Assembly: GCA_934432675.1 (NCBI GenBank)
Contig: CAKRYT010000005.1
Location: 101,385 to 165,384 of the forward strand
DNA: 64,000 bases
Origin: an uncultured Eubacteriales bacterium
GTDB lineage: Bacteria > Bacillota > Clostridia > Oscillospirales > CAG-272
Reading direction: 5' to 3'
Within the stretch, counting starts at the first letter, position 1; each line of letters begins with the position of its first letter. A program made the position numbers and the translations under genes. The notes beneath the pieces were generated by a model. It saw nothing but the letters and a program-made list of their open reading frames with translations. It was not told where the DNA came from and did no database searches. Positions 37,001 to 45,305 of this stretch are shown here, in pieces.

Positions 37001-38347
37001 ATGTTTCATACCGACAAATACGCGGCTCTCGTCGCCCGCCACAGAGAAGCGATTATCGCGGCAGAGAAATACATCTGGGAGCACCCGGAGACAGGATTCA
37101 AGGAATGGCAGACCGGTGCCTACCTCGAGAAGATTTTCGAGGGCGCAGGCTACACGCTGACGAAAGCCGGGAATATCCCCGGTTTCTATACCGACATCGA
37201 TACCGGCAGACCGGGACCGCGGCTCCTCATCCTCTGTGAACTCGACGCCCTCGCCATGCCGCACCATTTCGCGGCGGTGGACGGCTGTGCACACGCCTGC
37301 GGGCATCATGCGCAGTGCGCCGCCATGGTAGGGATCGCGCTCGCACTCCAGGAGCCGGGTGCGCTCGACGGGCTTTCGGGCTCGATCCGTCTCGCGGCGG
37401 TACCCGCCGAGGAGGAGATCCAGCTGGATTTCCGCGATGAGCTGCGCCGCGCGGGCACCATCCGCTACTGCGGCGGTAAGGACGAGTTCCTTTACCGCGG
37501 CTACTTTGACGGCGTAGACCTCGCCTATATGTTCCACACCGGCACCAATCCGCACAGCAAACTGGATATCCACGACGGGTGCAACGGCAACATCTCCAAG
37601 GATATTGTTTTCCACGGGAAGGCTGCACACGCCGGCAGCTTCCCGCAGGCGGGCATCAACGCACTGTATGCCGCGACCCTCACCCTGAACGCCATCAACG
37701 CCCTGCGCGAGACGTTCCCGGACAAGGAAAATGTGCGCGTCCATCCCATTATGACAAACGGCGGGGATTCGGTCAGCGTGATTCCGGCGGAGGCGGCGCT
37801 CTCCACGCTCGTGCGCGGGAACAGTCTCCCCTCCATCGCCCGCACGAACCGTAAGGTCAACCGCGCGATCGCCTCCGGTGCGCTCGCCATGGGCGCGACG
37901 GTCACGGTCATAGACCATCCGGGCGCCTGCCCTCTGCATAACGCCCCGCGCCTGAAAGAGATCGCGACCGACGTCATGGCGGAACTGGTCGGGCGGGAGA
38001 ACCTGAATATCACGCACAACTTCGGCGGCGGTTCGACCGATATGGGGAACCTCTCCTGCCTGATGCCCGTCCTGCACCCCTACATCAGCGGCGCCGCGGG
38101 TGCCAGCCACGGCAACGACTTCCGCATCGCGGATGTCGAGAACGCCTGCGTCGTCTCTGCCGAGGGGCAGCTTTCCCTCGCCGCCGCGCTCCTCTCGGAC
38201 GATGCCCGCCTCGCGCGCGAGGTGGTGGACACCTACGAGCCGCTCTACCCGAACAAGGAAGCCTACTTTGCCGATTGGGACAAGTACATGGCGGAGCATG
38301 ACCTGCTCATCTGGGGGGAAGACGGTTCCGTCACCGTCAATCTGTAA
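37001..38347 (+). CDS. M20-family amidohydrolase (AbgB-like peptidase)
   Basis: This 448-residue metallo-hydrolase starts after TAAAGGAG. Metal-binding and catalytic segments seen are CELDALA (metal Asp), ACGHHAQ (metal His), PAEEE (catalytic and metal Glu) and a late GASHGND. M20D amidohydrolases cleave N-acyl amino acids or aminobenzoyl-glutamate-like amides. It is monocistronic, with its own promoter and a strong terminator, and is not obviously tied to the glycan systems. No signal peptide is present. Confidence 0.85.
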   Translation: MFHTDKYAALVARHREAIIAAEKYIWEHPETGFKEWQTGAYLEKIFEGAGYTLTKAGNIPGFYTDIDTGRPGPRLLILCELDALAMPHHFAAVDGCAHACGHHAQCAAMVGIALALQEPGALDGLSGSIRLAAVPAEEEIQLDFRDELRRAGTIRYCGGKDEFLYRGYFDGVDLAYMFHTGTNPHSKLDIHDGCNGNISKDIVFHGKAAHAGSFPQAGINALYAATLTLNAINALRETFPDKENVRVHPIMTNGGDSVSVIPAEAALSTLVRGNSLPSIARTNRKVNRAIASGALAMGATVTVIDHPGACPLHNAPRLKEIATDVMAELVGRENLNITHNFGGGSTDMGNLSCLMPVLHPYISGAAGASHGNDFRIADVENACVVSAEGQLSLAAALLSDDARLAREVVDTYEPLYPNKEAYFADWDKYMAEHDLLIWGEDGSVTVNL

Positions 38348-38355
38348 ACACTCAA

Positions 38356-38398
38356 AAACGTGCAAAAAGCCACCGCAAGGGTGGCTTTTTGCACGTTT
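38356..38398 (+). terminator. Strong terminator after the M20 gene
   Basis: Perfect 19-base arms (38356-38374 and 38380-38398) with a GCAAG loop include T-rich and A-rich segments, so it may work in both directions. Confidence 0.75.
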
Positions 38399-38759
38399 GG
38401 AAGACTGCGAGCGCGACTTCAAAAGACTCTATATTTCCGGGCTCCGCGTTGATAAATTGCAGATTGTCTCCACCTGATGTACGAGTTTGATTTGGCTCCG
38501 AGTCTGGTTGAAAGATAAACGGCTGCCGGTGTGGGAAAGATACCCGCATAATCGCCGTTATTATACGGTCGTTACGAACAGGCTCGCGAGCACGATAATC
38601 ACTGTGCAATTGTCTGTCGCACGTTTTTCTCGGTCTTGCGCTCGGAAATCTTTGCCGCGCCGTCGCTCGCGACGGACTCCGACGGATCCGAAACCGCACT
38701 GTCATTTACGCCGTAACTCGAGGAAGCCGCAACGGTTCCGTTTGCCGATTCGTTACCAA
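38399..38759. other. Non-coding gap with a partial flank repeat
   Basis: No credible gene is seen. The first 60 bases (GACTGCGAGCGCGACTT, later GGCTCCGCG) resemble the DNA just downstream of the repeat copy at 39829-39947 (GACTGCAAGCGTGAATT, later GGCTCCGCG). The rest shows no recognisable feature. Confidence 0.45.
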
Positions 38760-39524
38760 TCAGTCCTTCGGTTCTGTACCGCGGGTCGCGAGGCATCTGC
38801 CACCGTCCACGACAAGATTGTGTCCTGCGATAAAACGCGCATCCTCCGAAGCGAGGAACATGACCGCCGCCGTGATGTCGTGCGGCGATGGAGTCATGCG
38901 CAAATAGTTCGTGTATGAAAGATCGCCGCCGGTCGCGCTCGCTGTGGGGATCATGCCCGGGCAAACCGCATTTACGTTCACCCCGAACTTGCCGAGTTCT
39001 TTCGCCATAGACTTGGTCATACTCAGCACCCCGCCCTTCGACGCTCCGTATTCGGTGTGCATGACGTGTCCGTTCAGTCCCACGACCGAAGTCGTATTGA
39101 CGATCTTACCGCCCTTGCCTTTTTCTATCATCACTCTCGCGCACTGGCGAGCGAAATAATAACTGCCGTAAAGATTGACCTTGATAATTCTGTCGAAAAC
39201 CTCCGGCGACTGCTCGTACGAGAGTGCCCGGTCTTTTCTCGCGCTTCCGCCGGCAATATTCGCCAACACGTCCACACCACCGAAGTCTGCGACTATATCG
39301 TTTACACACTTCTCGACCGCGTGAAAATCGGTCACGTCGCAAACGTAAACCTTTGCTTCACCGCCGTTTTCAGTGATTTTCTTTACCGTTTCGTTCGCGG
39401 TTTCGCCGTTGAAATCGACTACAGCGACCTTTGCGCCCTCGGCTGCGAACGAAATCGCCGTGTCCGATCCGATACCGCCGCCTGCGCCCGTCACGATAAC
39501 TACCTTGCTTTCAAATCTTTTCAT
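38760..39524 (-). CDS. SDR-family NAD(P)-dependent oxidoreductase
   Basis: The 254-residue product starts after AAGGAGGAAGG. It shows the full classical SDR set: TGAGGGIG cofactor loop, NIAGG, catalytic Ser in TTSVVG, YGASK (Tyr and Lys) and the PGMI segment after the active site. An Asp at the end of the second strand (VDFNG) favours NAD over NADP. It would oxidise a hydroxyl of a sugar, polyol or similar compound. It has its own promoter at 39642-39670, giving a leader of about 110 bases. Confidence 0.88.
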   Translation of the reverse strand: MKRFESKVVIVTGAGGGIGSDTAISFAAEGAKVAVVDFNGETANETVKKITENGGEAKVYVCDVTDFHAVEKCVNDIVADFGGVDVLANIAGGSARKDRALSYEQSPEVFDRIIKVNLYGSYYFARQCARVMIEKGKGGKIVNTTSVVGLNGHVMHTEYGASKGGVLSMTKSMAKELGKFGVNVNAVCPGMIPTASATGGDLSYTNYLRMTPSPHDITAAVMFLASEDARFIAGHNLVVDGGRCLATRGTEPKD

Positions 39525-39641
39525 CGTATTTCCTTCCTCCTTGTATCATAAAATTCCAAGCAACTCACGAATCCAGGTTTTATCATAAACGCTCTTATCG
39601 TTCTCCCTGCCCGTCTGCGTTTACGGATTACTTACATCGTA

Positions 39642-39670
39642 AATATAAATGAATGTCCGCCGCGTGTAAA
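39642..39670 (-). promoter_or_regulatory. Promoter of the SDR gene
   Basis: The minus strand reads TTTACA (complement of 39665-39670), 17 bp, TATATT (complement of 39642-39647). Confidence 0.55.
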
Positions 39671-39715
39671 TAGCTAAGTTGATACTTTTGTGTTTTATGA
39701 TACCGAATCAGTGAA

Positions 39716-39780
39716 GTGCGCCCCAAAAGTTGGACAGAGAAAAAACTTTTGGAGGTGCATTTTGGAGGTGCATTTTTATG
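39716..39780 (+). mobile_element. IS3-type end remnant
   Basis: GTGCGCCCCAAAAGTTGGAC followed by AACTTTTGGAGGTGCATTT forms the inverted pair common at the left end of IS3-family elements. A start-like ATGGCAAAG follows but is closed by TGA after five codons. GGAGGTGCATTTT is repeated in tandem. No transposase remains. Confidence 0.4.
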
Positions 39781-39828
39781 GCAAAGAGAGTTTGATTGTG
39801 TTTCAAACGAATCCATCACTAAGGAAGA

Positions 39829-39947
39829 CAAAAACGGAGAGCCTTCCTCGTCGGAAGCAACTCTCCGTTTTTATTTGCTTTCTCGCGGCGCGCCGCCAAG
39901 GTCAGTGCAGGACTTGCGGTTGGTTCGAGAAAACTTAACTTGGTGGA
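39829..39947. repeat. Dispersed tRNA-linked repeat, copy 2
   Basis: It matches copies at 15728-15875 and 62791-62940, including the ACGGAGAG and CTCTCCGT hairpin and the tail GAGAAAACTTAACTTGGTGG. It lies about 100 bp from the end of the serine recombinase gene, at the edge of the integrative element. Confidence 0.75.
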
Positions 39948-40044
39948 CTGCAAGCGTGAATTCCCGAACACACTATTTTTCTAGGCTCCGCGCTGACTTT
40001 TTAAGCATTGATTTGCGAGACAGTTTTGGTTGATCCGGGGTTTA

Positions 40045-41532
40045 TCAAAACTTCAGTCTGACCTGCATATCCGTAGCATATTCGCTTCCCTCGCCAAGCG
40101 TATAGTCGCCCTCGTGTACCACAAGTCCCCTGCTCTCATTTTCGGTAGAACGGTTCCTCGTATAGTTAAAAGTGATTTCCATGCGATCATCATAAAGAAT
40201 GATATTCTTGATAAGTAATTGCACGAGCTGCTTTCCGGATTTTTTTAAAATGTCCGAAAAGAATGCGAGAATCTCTCGACTAGTCGCGAAGCAACTGTAT
40301 ATATGCTTTTCATTTTCAATCTTCACCTCTATATCTGCTTTCCTCGCCTCTAACTCCTGTAACCGTTTCTGTGTGCTGTCGGTAATGATTCCTGCCTCCA
40401 AGGCTCTCAGAAGATTGTCAATCGCAGCATCCACTCCGTTCAGTTCCTCCCGTAGACGGATAAGAACCGTACTTTTACGTCGTTCCTCCTCGTAACTCTC
40501 GACAATTTTGTCCGCATACACCGCTTGTAAAGTTTTATCCGAAAACAGTTGCTCGATAACGGATAGCACAAGGCTTTCCAAATGTTCTTTCCGCACAGTC
40601 TTCTTGCCGCATTTCCCGTTTTTCTTTCTGGCGTGGCACTTATAGTAATGGCATACCCTACCGGACTTGGACGTTCCACTTTCACCATTGATTGGACTGC
40701 CGCAATACCCGCACCGTATCTTCCCCCGAAGCAGATAATCACAATCTTCCGATATTCTGCCGCGGTGATTACTCTTCATAAGTGCAATGACCTGCTCATA
40801 AAGAGCCGTTTCGATGATTGGTGGGTATGTATTGGTAAAGATCTCATCACCCGCATGAAACACCCCCGTATACCGCTCATTTCGAAGAATCCGCCAAATC
40901 GAATTGAAACGGAACGGTCTGCCATGGCAACACATGCCCCGCGCATTCAGTTCATTTGCAATGTCGGTAATGGTGCGTCCGGCTACATATTGTGCAAAGA
41001 TTTGTTGAACAATGGGCGCTTCCGTCTCATGAATAAATACCTTTTTGTTCTCCACCCGATACCCGTACAAGACCACACCGCCGCAAAAGTTGCCCTTCAC
41101 TTTGGATTCGTGCATCCCTCGACTGACCTTTTGTGCAAGCTCTGCCGAATAGTATTCCGCCATGCCTTCAAGGAGCGATTCCAGGATAATGCCTTCGGGT
41201 GTTTCCGGAATGTTCTCCATGGCGGACAGGAGCCGGATACCATTATCGCGGAGCGTCTTCTTGTGAATCGCCGTTTCATATTTGTTCCGGGAGAAACGGT
41301 CCAGCTTATAGACCAGCACATAGTCCCAGAGCTTCTTCTGACTGTCCCGAAGCATCCGTTGGAAGTCCTCCCGTCGGTCGTTCTTACCGGTCATGGCACG
41401 GTCGATATAGGTATCGACTATGACAATGTCATGTTGCAACGCATATTCCTTACAGACATGTAATTGTCCCTCAATGGATTGCTCTGTTTGTTTATCGCTC
41501 GAATAGCGAGCATAAATCACTGCTGTTTTCAT
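40045..41532 (-). CDS. Large serine recombinase
   Basis: The start at 41532 (MKTAVIYARYSSD) follows AAAGGAGG; the longer open frame upstream is not needed. The 495-residue protein has a resolvase-type catalytic domain (about 1-150; Ser in YARYSSD, KLDRFSRN). The recombinase domain (about 155-270) is followed by a zinc ribbon (CGYCGSPI and CHYYKCHARKKNGKC) and a coiled-coil (about 355-420). Such enzymes integrate and excise clostridial conjugative or mobilisable elements. The rest of the element is mostly lost. Confidence 0.92.
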   Translation of the reverse strand: MKTAVIYARYSSDKQTEQSIEGQLHVCKEYALQHDIVIVDTYIDRAMTGKNDRREDFQRMLRDSQKKLWDYVLVYKLDRFSRNKYETAIHKKTLRDNGIRLLSAMENIPETPEGIILESLLEGMAEYYSAELAQKVSRGMHESKVKGNFCGGVVLYGYRVENKKVFIHETEAPIVQQIFAQYVAGRTITDIANELNARGMCCHGRPFRFNSIWRILRNERYTGVFHAGDEIFTNTYPPIIETALYEQVIALMKSNHRGRISEDCDYLLRGKIRCGYCGSPINGESGTSKSGRVCHYYKCHARKKNGKCGKKTVRKEHLESLVLSVIEQLFSDKTLQAVYADKIVESYEEERRKSTVLIRLREELNGVDAAIDNLLRALEAGIITDSTQKRLQELEARKADIEVKIENEKHIYSCFATSREILAFFSDILKKSGKQLVQLLIKNIILYDDRMEITFNYTRNRSTENESRGLVVHEGDYTLGEGSEYATDMQVRLKF

Positions 41533-41651
41533 GCAGTACCTCCTTTTTGCTTTGATTGTATGGTGGAGTCTCCCGGAGGCAGAAGAAACGATACCCCGGG
41601 AAAACCCCAACACACCTCGGTTGATTTCTTCGGTTTACCCGACCTCATCAT
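41529..41651 (-). CDS. 40-residue ORF coupled to the recombinase
   Basis: ATG-ATG at 41651/41648 follows AAAGGAAA and the frame ends in TGA that overlaps the recombinase ATG (ATGA). The product begins MMRSGKPKKSTEVCWGF and ends SKQKGGTA. No family is recognised. The ATGA overlap and the ribosome site support translation, perhaps as a leader that sets recombinase expression. Confidence 0.4.
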   Translation of the reverse strand: MMRSGKPKKSTEVCWGFPGVSFLLPPGDSTIQSKQKGGTA

Positions 41652-41744
41652 TGCTTTTTCCTTTCTTTTTTCTTTTCGACGGGCGCAAGGAGATCACGCC
41701 CAAAGACGACGGTCAAGGAATCTAACCGATCAAATCCCACAAAA

Positions 41745-41796
41745 CAAAAAAGAAATGGCTTTCACTCGCTTTTTGAGCGGAAGTCATTTCTTTTTT
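41745..41796. terminator. Bidirectional terminator-like hairpin
   Basis: AAAAAAGAAATGGCTTTC and its near-complement with T6 on the far side surround a CTCGCTTTTTGAGCG loop region. It lies upstream of the recombinase and its small ORF. Confidence 0.55.
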
Positions 41797-41899
41797 GCCT
41801 TGACAGGCGTCGCGGGCGTGATAAACTGCAGCCCCGAAAAGAAAAGGGATAGCAGTATAGGAAGTATGGAAGCAGTTATTCGTATGACGGGTTGCGGGT

Positions 41900-41919
41900 G
41901 ACATTGGGGCGACATTGGG
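41900..41919. repeat. Paired GACATTGGG repeats, left
   Basis: Two direct copies of GACATTGGG lie 11 bp apart. Two inverted copies (CCCAATGTC) lie at 42867-42875 and 42888-42896, 21 bp apart. Together they bracket the two small genes at 42033-42603. Confidence 0.6.
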
Positions 41920-41931
41920 TAGTCGTTTGGT

Positions 41932-41966
41932 CAGTTTACAAACGATCCGGGTGTGTTTATAAACTG
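41932..41966. promoter_or_regulatory. Inverted repeat upstream of the small element genes
   Basis: CAGTTTACAAAC and GTTTATAAACTG are complementary at 11 of 12 positions with an 11-base centre. It could be an operator or recombination site controlling the genes from 42033. Confidence 0.45.
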
Positions 41967-42032
41967 TACGGGTCAGTCCTCTACCATATTGGGTGAACCA
42001 TCGTGTAAGATGACCGCGAAGGAGGTGAAAAC

Positions 42033-42197
42033 ATGATCGAAATACAGATTCCCGAAAACGGAGTAGGTATTCGGGTCTTTACCGAGGAGGTGCCGGATCT
42101 GAAAGAGTTGCCGGAGGATGTCGAGACAATCCTTATCGGTATCCTGCTCCACCGCAGTCTGCAATACCTGCAAGAGCACGAGACAGTAACCGAATGA
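42033..42197 (+). CDS. 54-residue element-encoded protein
   Basis: An ATG at 42033 is preceded by GAAGGAGGTG and the frame closes at 42197. The product is acidic, begins MIEIQIPENGVGIRVF and ends in a predicted amphipathic helix (HRSLQYLQEHE). No family is recognised. It is followed after 34 bases by a helix-turn-helix protein with an equally strong ribosome site. The pair looks like the small regulatory genes next to recombinases in mobilisable elements. Confidence 0.6.
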   Translation: MIEIQIPENGVGIRVFTEEVPDLKELPEDVETILIGILLHRSLQYLQEHETVTE

Positions 42198-42231
42198 TAC
42201 AAGCAAAACAAATGAAAGGAGGTGAAACAAT

Positions 42232-42603
42232 ATGATAACGACAGAAATGATCCGCCGCGATTTGCGTGAAATCCGTCATTACTGTTCACGCAAGAAAGTG
42301 TTCGATGAGGCTGGGGAGAGAATCGGGAACAACGCAGTCCTCGATACACTTACCAAATATAATGCCGCAATCCGCACTGCTCCGCTTCGTCTGTATGAGA
42401 TCTACGCGGGACTGTATATTGACGGATGTACGCAGGAACAGTACGCGGAGAGTGTCGGTTATACACCCGAATACATCCAGTCGCTCAATACCAAACTGGT
42501 GAAATACTTTCAATCGGCAATAGATAAACAAATGCCATCTTGCAAATGCTATGTAGGACAAGTATCTCCGGAGGTCATCCGGCAACTGCGAAAATCCAAT
42601 TAA
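42232..42603 (+). CDS. Sigma-factor-like HTH protein of the element
   Basis: This 123-residue protein starts after AAAGGAGGTG. The C-terminal half (LYEIYAGLYIDGCTQEQYAE, then SVGYTPEYIQSLN) reads as a region-4-like helix-turn-helix, as in small sigma-like regulators of clostridial integrative elements. The N-terminal half is helical and basic (REIRHYCSRKKVFDEAG). It probably controls transfer or excision genes, most of which are missing here. Confidence 0.6.
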   Translation: MITTEMIRRDLREIRHYCSRKKVFDEAGERIGNNAVLDTLTKYNAAIRTAPLRLYEIYAGLYIDGCTQEQYAESVGYTPEYIQSLNTKLVKYFQSAIDKQMPSCKCYVGQVSPEVIRQLRKSN

Positions 42604-42639
42604 AAGCCAATCCGGGCGAACTGAGAATATGAAAAAGCA

Positions 42640-42702
42640 GCACGACGGAAAAAACGGGTGCGACGCCAAGCGGTTTAGCGGCGCCCACCCGTTCCGTCGT
42701 GC
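42640..42702. terminator. Long hairpin downstream of the HTH gene
   Basis: Outer 11-base arms (GCACGACGGAA with TTCCGTCGTGC) enclose a second stem (AACGGGTG with CACCCGTT) and an inner GC pair. There is no clear T-run; it may end transcription from 42232-42603. Confidence 0.5.
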
Positions 42703-42786
42703 TTTTCATAGACCGTCGGAATTTGATTTTTGCTTGCGATTGCCCCGGCAGTTGCGCAAGCAGTTTTTGAAAGCAAGGCGCAGGGC

Positions 42787-42896
42787 GTGTGCTTGTCTGC
42801 CGGCGCGCCAGCGCCGGCACTTGTATCAAGACAAGCACACGTGCTGGTGTCATCACCCAAACTTTGCCCAATGTCAGTCGGTGTTGACCCAATGTC
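42787..42896. repeat. Nested palindrome and inverted CCCAATGTC pair
   Basis: Twelve-base arms (42787-42798 with 42829-42840) surround an eight-base stem (GCCGGCGC with GCGCCGGC). It is followed by two CCCAATGTC copies 21 bp apart (42867 and 42888), inverted relative to those at 41900. The layout resembles a transfer-origin or recombination end. No gene is seen in 42703-43066. Confidence 0.4.
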
Positions 42897-43069
42897 AGCT
42901 TGCACATAAAAAGGAGGCTTCGGCACCGCCGCACATGGCGGTTATCGTTTGCTTTCGCTTTTCGTTTTACCCGCACGAAATGCCACCACAGATGAAAAAA
43001 ACGAACTCTGATAATAAAACGGAGTTCGTCTTTTTCTTTTCACGAGACTTTTTCGGCGTGAAATTTATG

Positions 43070-43306
43070 TTTTGAATCGCTGACAAATCGAATACTAAAC
43101 GTAACGGCAGGGTAATCGGTTTTCCGCTCTTGCTGTATCCAATCACGTCGCTCAAATGATTCCCCTAATGTCCACAGAGGAACAAGCGCGCCTTCCCGGA
43201 CTAAATCGTAAGAATCAATGAATGTATGACCGAGTTCATTTTTATGGACCATGTCCGCATACAGATTGACATACATAGTTCGCATCCAATGTCCCATGTG
43301 ACCCAT
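43070..43306 (-). pseudogene. Frameshifted mobile-element ORF remnant
   Basis: The frame from 43306 reads DSYDLVREGALVPLW, and the frame opening near 43155 continues with DVIGYSKSGKPITLPLRL. Joined by one frameshift they reproduce a pattern I recall from a conserved unknown protein of clostridial conjugative elements (DSYDLVQ-x-A followed by DVIG-x-x-K-x-GKPIT). It is therefore probably a decayed piece of the same integrative element as the recombinase. Confidence 0.5.
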
Positions 43307-43547
43307 AAATTAAAATATTTTATATCGCCTTCAAAACCATTTTAATTCTTGAAAAAAGATCGGGATGAACAGCAATTGCGGCCGCCTCGGGGTTTATTCC
43401 TCTCGCTTTGCCGCAATCCCCGCCGACGGCGTTGCGCCCGGTTTACCGGGCGGCGCGCGGTGGAAAGCGAGCAAGCCGACGCCCGTGAGCGGGTGCCACC
43501 ACCGGAAAGCATCCTGTGCCTGCCGGCGGCGGCGACGGCACCGCCGG

Positions 43548-43576
43548 TTGCAATATGTCCCGTAATATGCTAAAAT
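43548..43576 (+). promoter_or_regulatory. Promoter of the second AraC gene
   Basis: TTGCAA (43548-43553), 17 bp, TAAAAT (43571-43576). The GC-rich stretch 43340-43547 before it has small inverted repeats but no credible gene. Confidence 0.6.
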
Positions 43577-43643
43577 CAATACGGCGATGTCAAAGCGTAC
43601 CGAGGACGGTGTCCAACTGAAGCGATAAACGAAGGAATAGCCG

Positions 43644-44402
43644 ATGAAAAAACACGGGTTCTACGAAAACAACGCCGATGGCAATCAGTATTTCAACTTC
43701 CATTCGGCGACCGATAACTTCATACCGGCGCACTATCACGGCAGTACCGAGATGATATTTGTCAAAGAGGGGCGCGTGAAAGTGATCGTGAACGGCCATG
43801 AAAAGCTGCTCACGCGCGGGGAAATTGCCGTTTTCCATCGCTTTGAAATTCACTACATTTGCGGCGAGAGCGGGTCGGATATCTATGTGCTCATTTTCAC
43901 CGACTCTTTCCTGCCGAAGAATTTACAACAACAAAAACTGTCGAATTTCCTGCCGACCTGTCCGCAAACGCCGTCCTTCTTTGCATTGCTCGATTGGTTT
44001 GACGGTGTGAGAAAAACTGCCACATTGGCCATGCAGCAGAGCTTTGTCGGATTGATCGTCGGGACACTGTGCAATGTATATCCCACCGAAGCCTATGAAA
44101 AGACAGACGCGCAGGGCTTCGTACAGATTTTGAGCTTCATCGAAAACAACTATGCCGAACCGCTGACACTGGATTCCCTCGCGGAAAGGTTTGGATACAC
44201 GAGAAATTATTTCTCCATGCTGTTCAACAAATATACGGGGATGCACTTACGCAAGTATCTGAACCGTATGCGCGTGGAGCACGTCATACAGATGCACAAG
44301 GAACATCCCGATACAGCCATCGGGCAGATTGCCATTTCGTGTGGATTTAACAGCCTCAGTACGTTTTACCGTGCCGTAAAAGCCATGGAGGACGATAAGT
44401 AA
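43644..44402 (+). CDS. AraC-family regulator with cupin sensor
   Basis: This 252-residue protein starts after GAAGGAA. The N-terminal cupin (about 15-100; PAHYHGSTEMIFVKEGRVKV) is the usual sugar-sensing arm. The C-terminal pair of helix-turn-helix motifs (LDSLAERFGYTRNYFSMLF and GQIAISCGFNSLSTFYRAVK) binds DNA. It is monocistronic, with a terminator after it, and lies directly upstream of the ten-gene operon that it probably controls. Confidence 0.87.
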   Translation: MKKHGFYENNADGNQYFNFHSATDNFIPAHYHGSTEMIFVKEGRVKVIVNGHEKLLTRGEIAVFHRFEIHYICGESGSDIYVLIFTDSFLPKNLQQQKLSNFLPTCPQTPSFFALLDWFDGVRKTATLAMQQSFVGLIVGTLCNVYPTEAYEKTDAQGFVQILSFIENNYAEPLTLDSLAERFGYTRNYFSMLFNKYTGMHLRKYLNRMRVEHVIQMHKEHPDTAIGQIAISCGFNSLSTFYRAVKAMEDDK

Positions 44403-44421
44403 CCGCCGATACCGAGTATCA

Positions 44422-44451
44422 CCGACGCCGGAACCCCGGCGTCGGTTTTTT
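44422..44451 (+). terminator. Rho-independent terminator after AraC
   Basis: CCGACGCCGG and CCGGCGTCGG around an AACC loop are followed by TTTTTT. Confidence 0.85.
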
Positions 44452-44592
44452 GTCGTTTCACGGGGCGGCAGACGCCGGGCAGTGACTGCGCAAGCGGCTT
44501 TGCTGGCAAAAAAAGGGAGTGCCGGTTTGCGGCGTTGCCTGCGCTCTCACGCCTGTCGGAACGGACGCGGCAGGGGTCGAATACCGTAACTT

Positions 44593-44648
44593 TTGACAAT
44601 CAACCTGTAAGTTCTACAATTGACACCGCGTGCCCCGCAAAGTACAAT
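44593..44648 (+). promoter_or_regulatory. Tandem promoters of the ten-gene operon
   Basis: TTGACA (44593), 16 bp, TACAAT (44615-44620) is followed by TTGACA (44620), 17 bp, TACAAT (44643-44648). The two promoters share one T. The GC-rich 44452-44592 before them shows no gene. Confidence 0.7.
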
Positions 44649-44668
44649 GAAATCAAGGGGGCGATGAA

Positions 44669-45280
44669 ATGAATATTTACGATAATGATGTCATCCTGTT
44701 CGACGGAGATTCGATCACCGACGCTCTGCGGGATCGGGACGATGTGTATTCTCTGGCGGGTTATTCCAAATATGTGCACGAACATCTTACCATTAAATTA
44801 CCGCGTGTAAAATGTTACAATCGCGGGATTGGAGGAGACACCTCCGCGCAGCTCAACGATCGGGTACAGTCGGAGCTGGAAATGATCCGCCCGACCGTGT
44901 TTTCACTCCTGATCGGCGTCAACGATACCTGGCGGAAATTCGATGAGGGCATTACAATCTCCGCCGAAACATATGGGCAAAACGTTGATGAAATTTTGAC
45001 AAAGGCAAAGTGCTTCACCGACCGGATCATTGTCATTGAGCCGTTTCTGCTCGATGTCGACCCGAAAAAGCGTCCATTCCGCGAGGATCTGTATTCGAAA
45101 ATCTGCGTCCTGCGCGAAATGGCGAGAAAGCACCGCGCGGAATATGTGCCGATGGACGGCATATTCGCGGAGTTGTGCTGTCGGGAGGCACCCGATACAT
45201 TCTCCTACGACGGCGTCCACCCGACCGACCGCGGACACCGCACCATTGCGGACGAATGGCTGCAAAGAATCGTTTTTTGA
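44669..45280 (+). CDS. SGNH/GDSL-family esterase
   Basis: This 203-residue cytoplasmic SGNH hydrolase has FDGDSIT (block I, Ser), GIGGDTS (block II Gly), GVNDTW (block III Asn) and DGVHPTDRGH (block V Asp and His). The family includes carbohydrate deacetylases such as acetyl-xylan esterases. As first gene of the glycan operon it probably deacetylates imported oligosaccharides. AAGGGGG precedes the start. Confidence 0.87.
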   Translation: MNIYDNDVILFDGDSITDALRDRDDVYSLAGYSKYVHEHLTIKLPRVKCYNRGIGGDTSAQLNDRVQSELEMIRPTVFSLLIGVNDTWRKFDEGITISAETYGQNVDEILTKAKCFTDRIIVIEPFLLDVDPKKRPFREDLYSKICVLREMARKHRAEYVPMDGIFAELCCREAPDTFSYDGVHPTDRGHRTIADEWLQRIVF

Positions 45281-45305
45281 ATCTGGAAAGGGTAAGGAAG
45301 TATTT

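Noticed and set aside
36866..38422. A 518-codon minus-strand open frame
   Set aside because: It is antisense to the M20 amidohydrolase, whose metal-binding motifs and promoter are clear.
43349..43579. Short open frames in both directions before the second AraC gene
   Set aside because: They are arginine-rich, overlap each other and lack ribosome sites; the region is better read as GC-rich non-coding DNA.
44452..44592. Possible riboswitch before the ten-gene operon
   Set aside because: It lies upstream of the predicted promoters, so it would not be transcribed with the operon, and no known aptamer core is visible.
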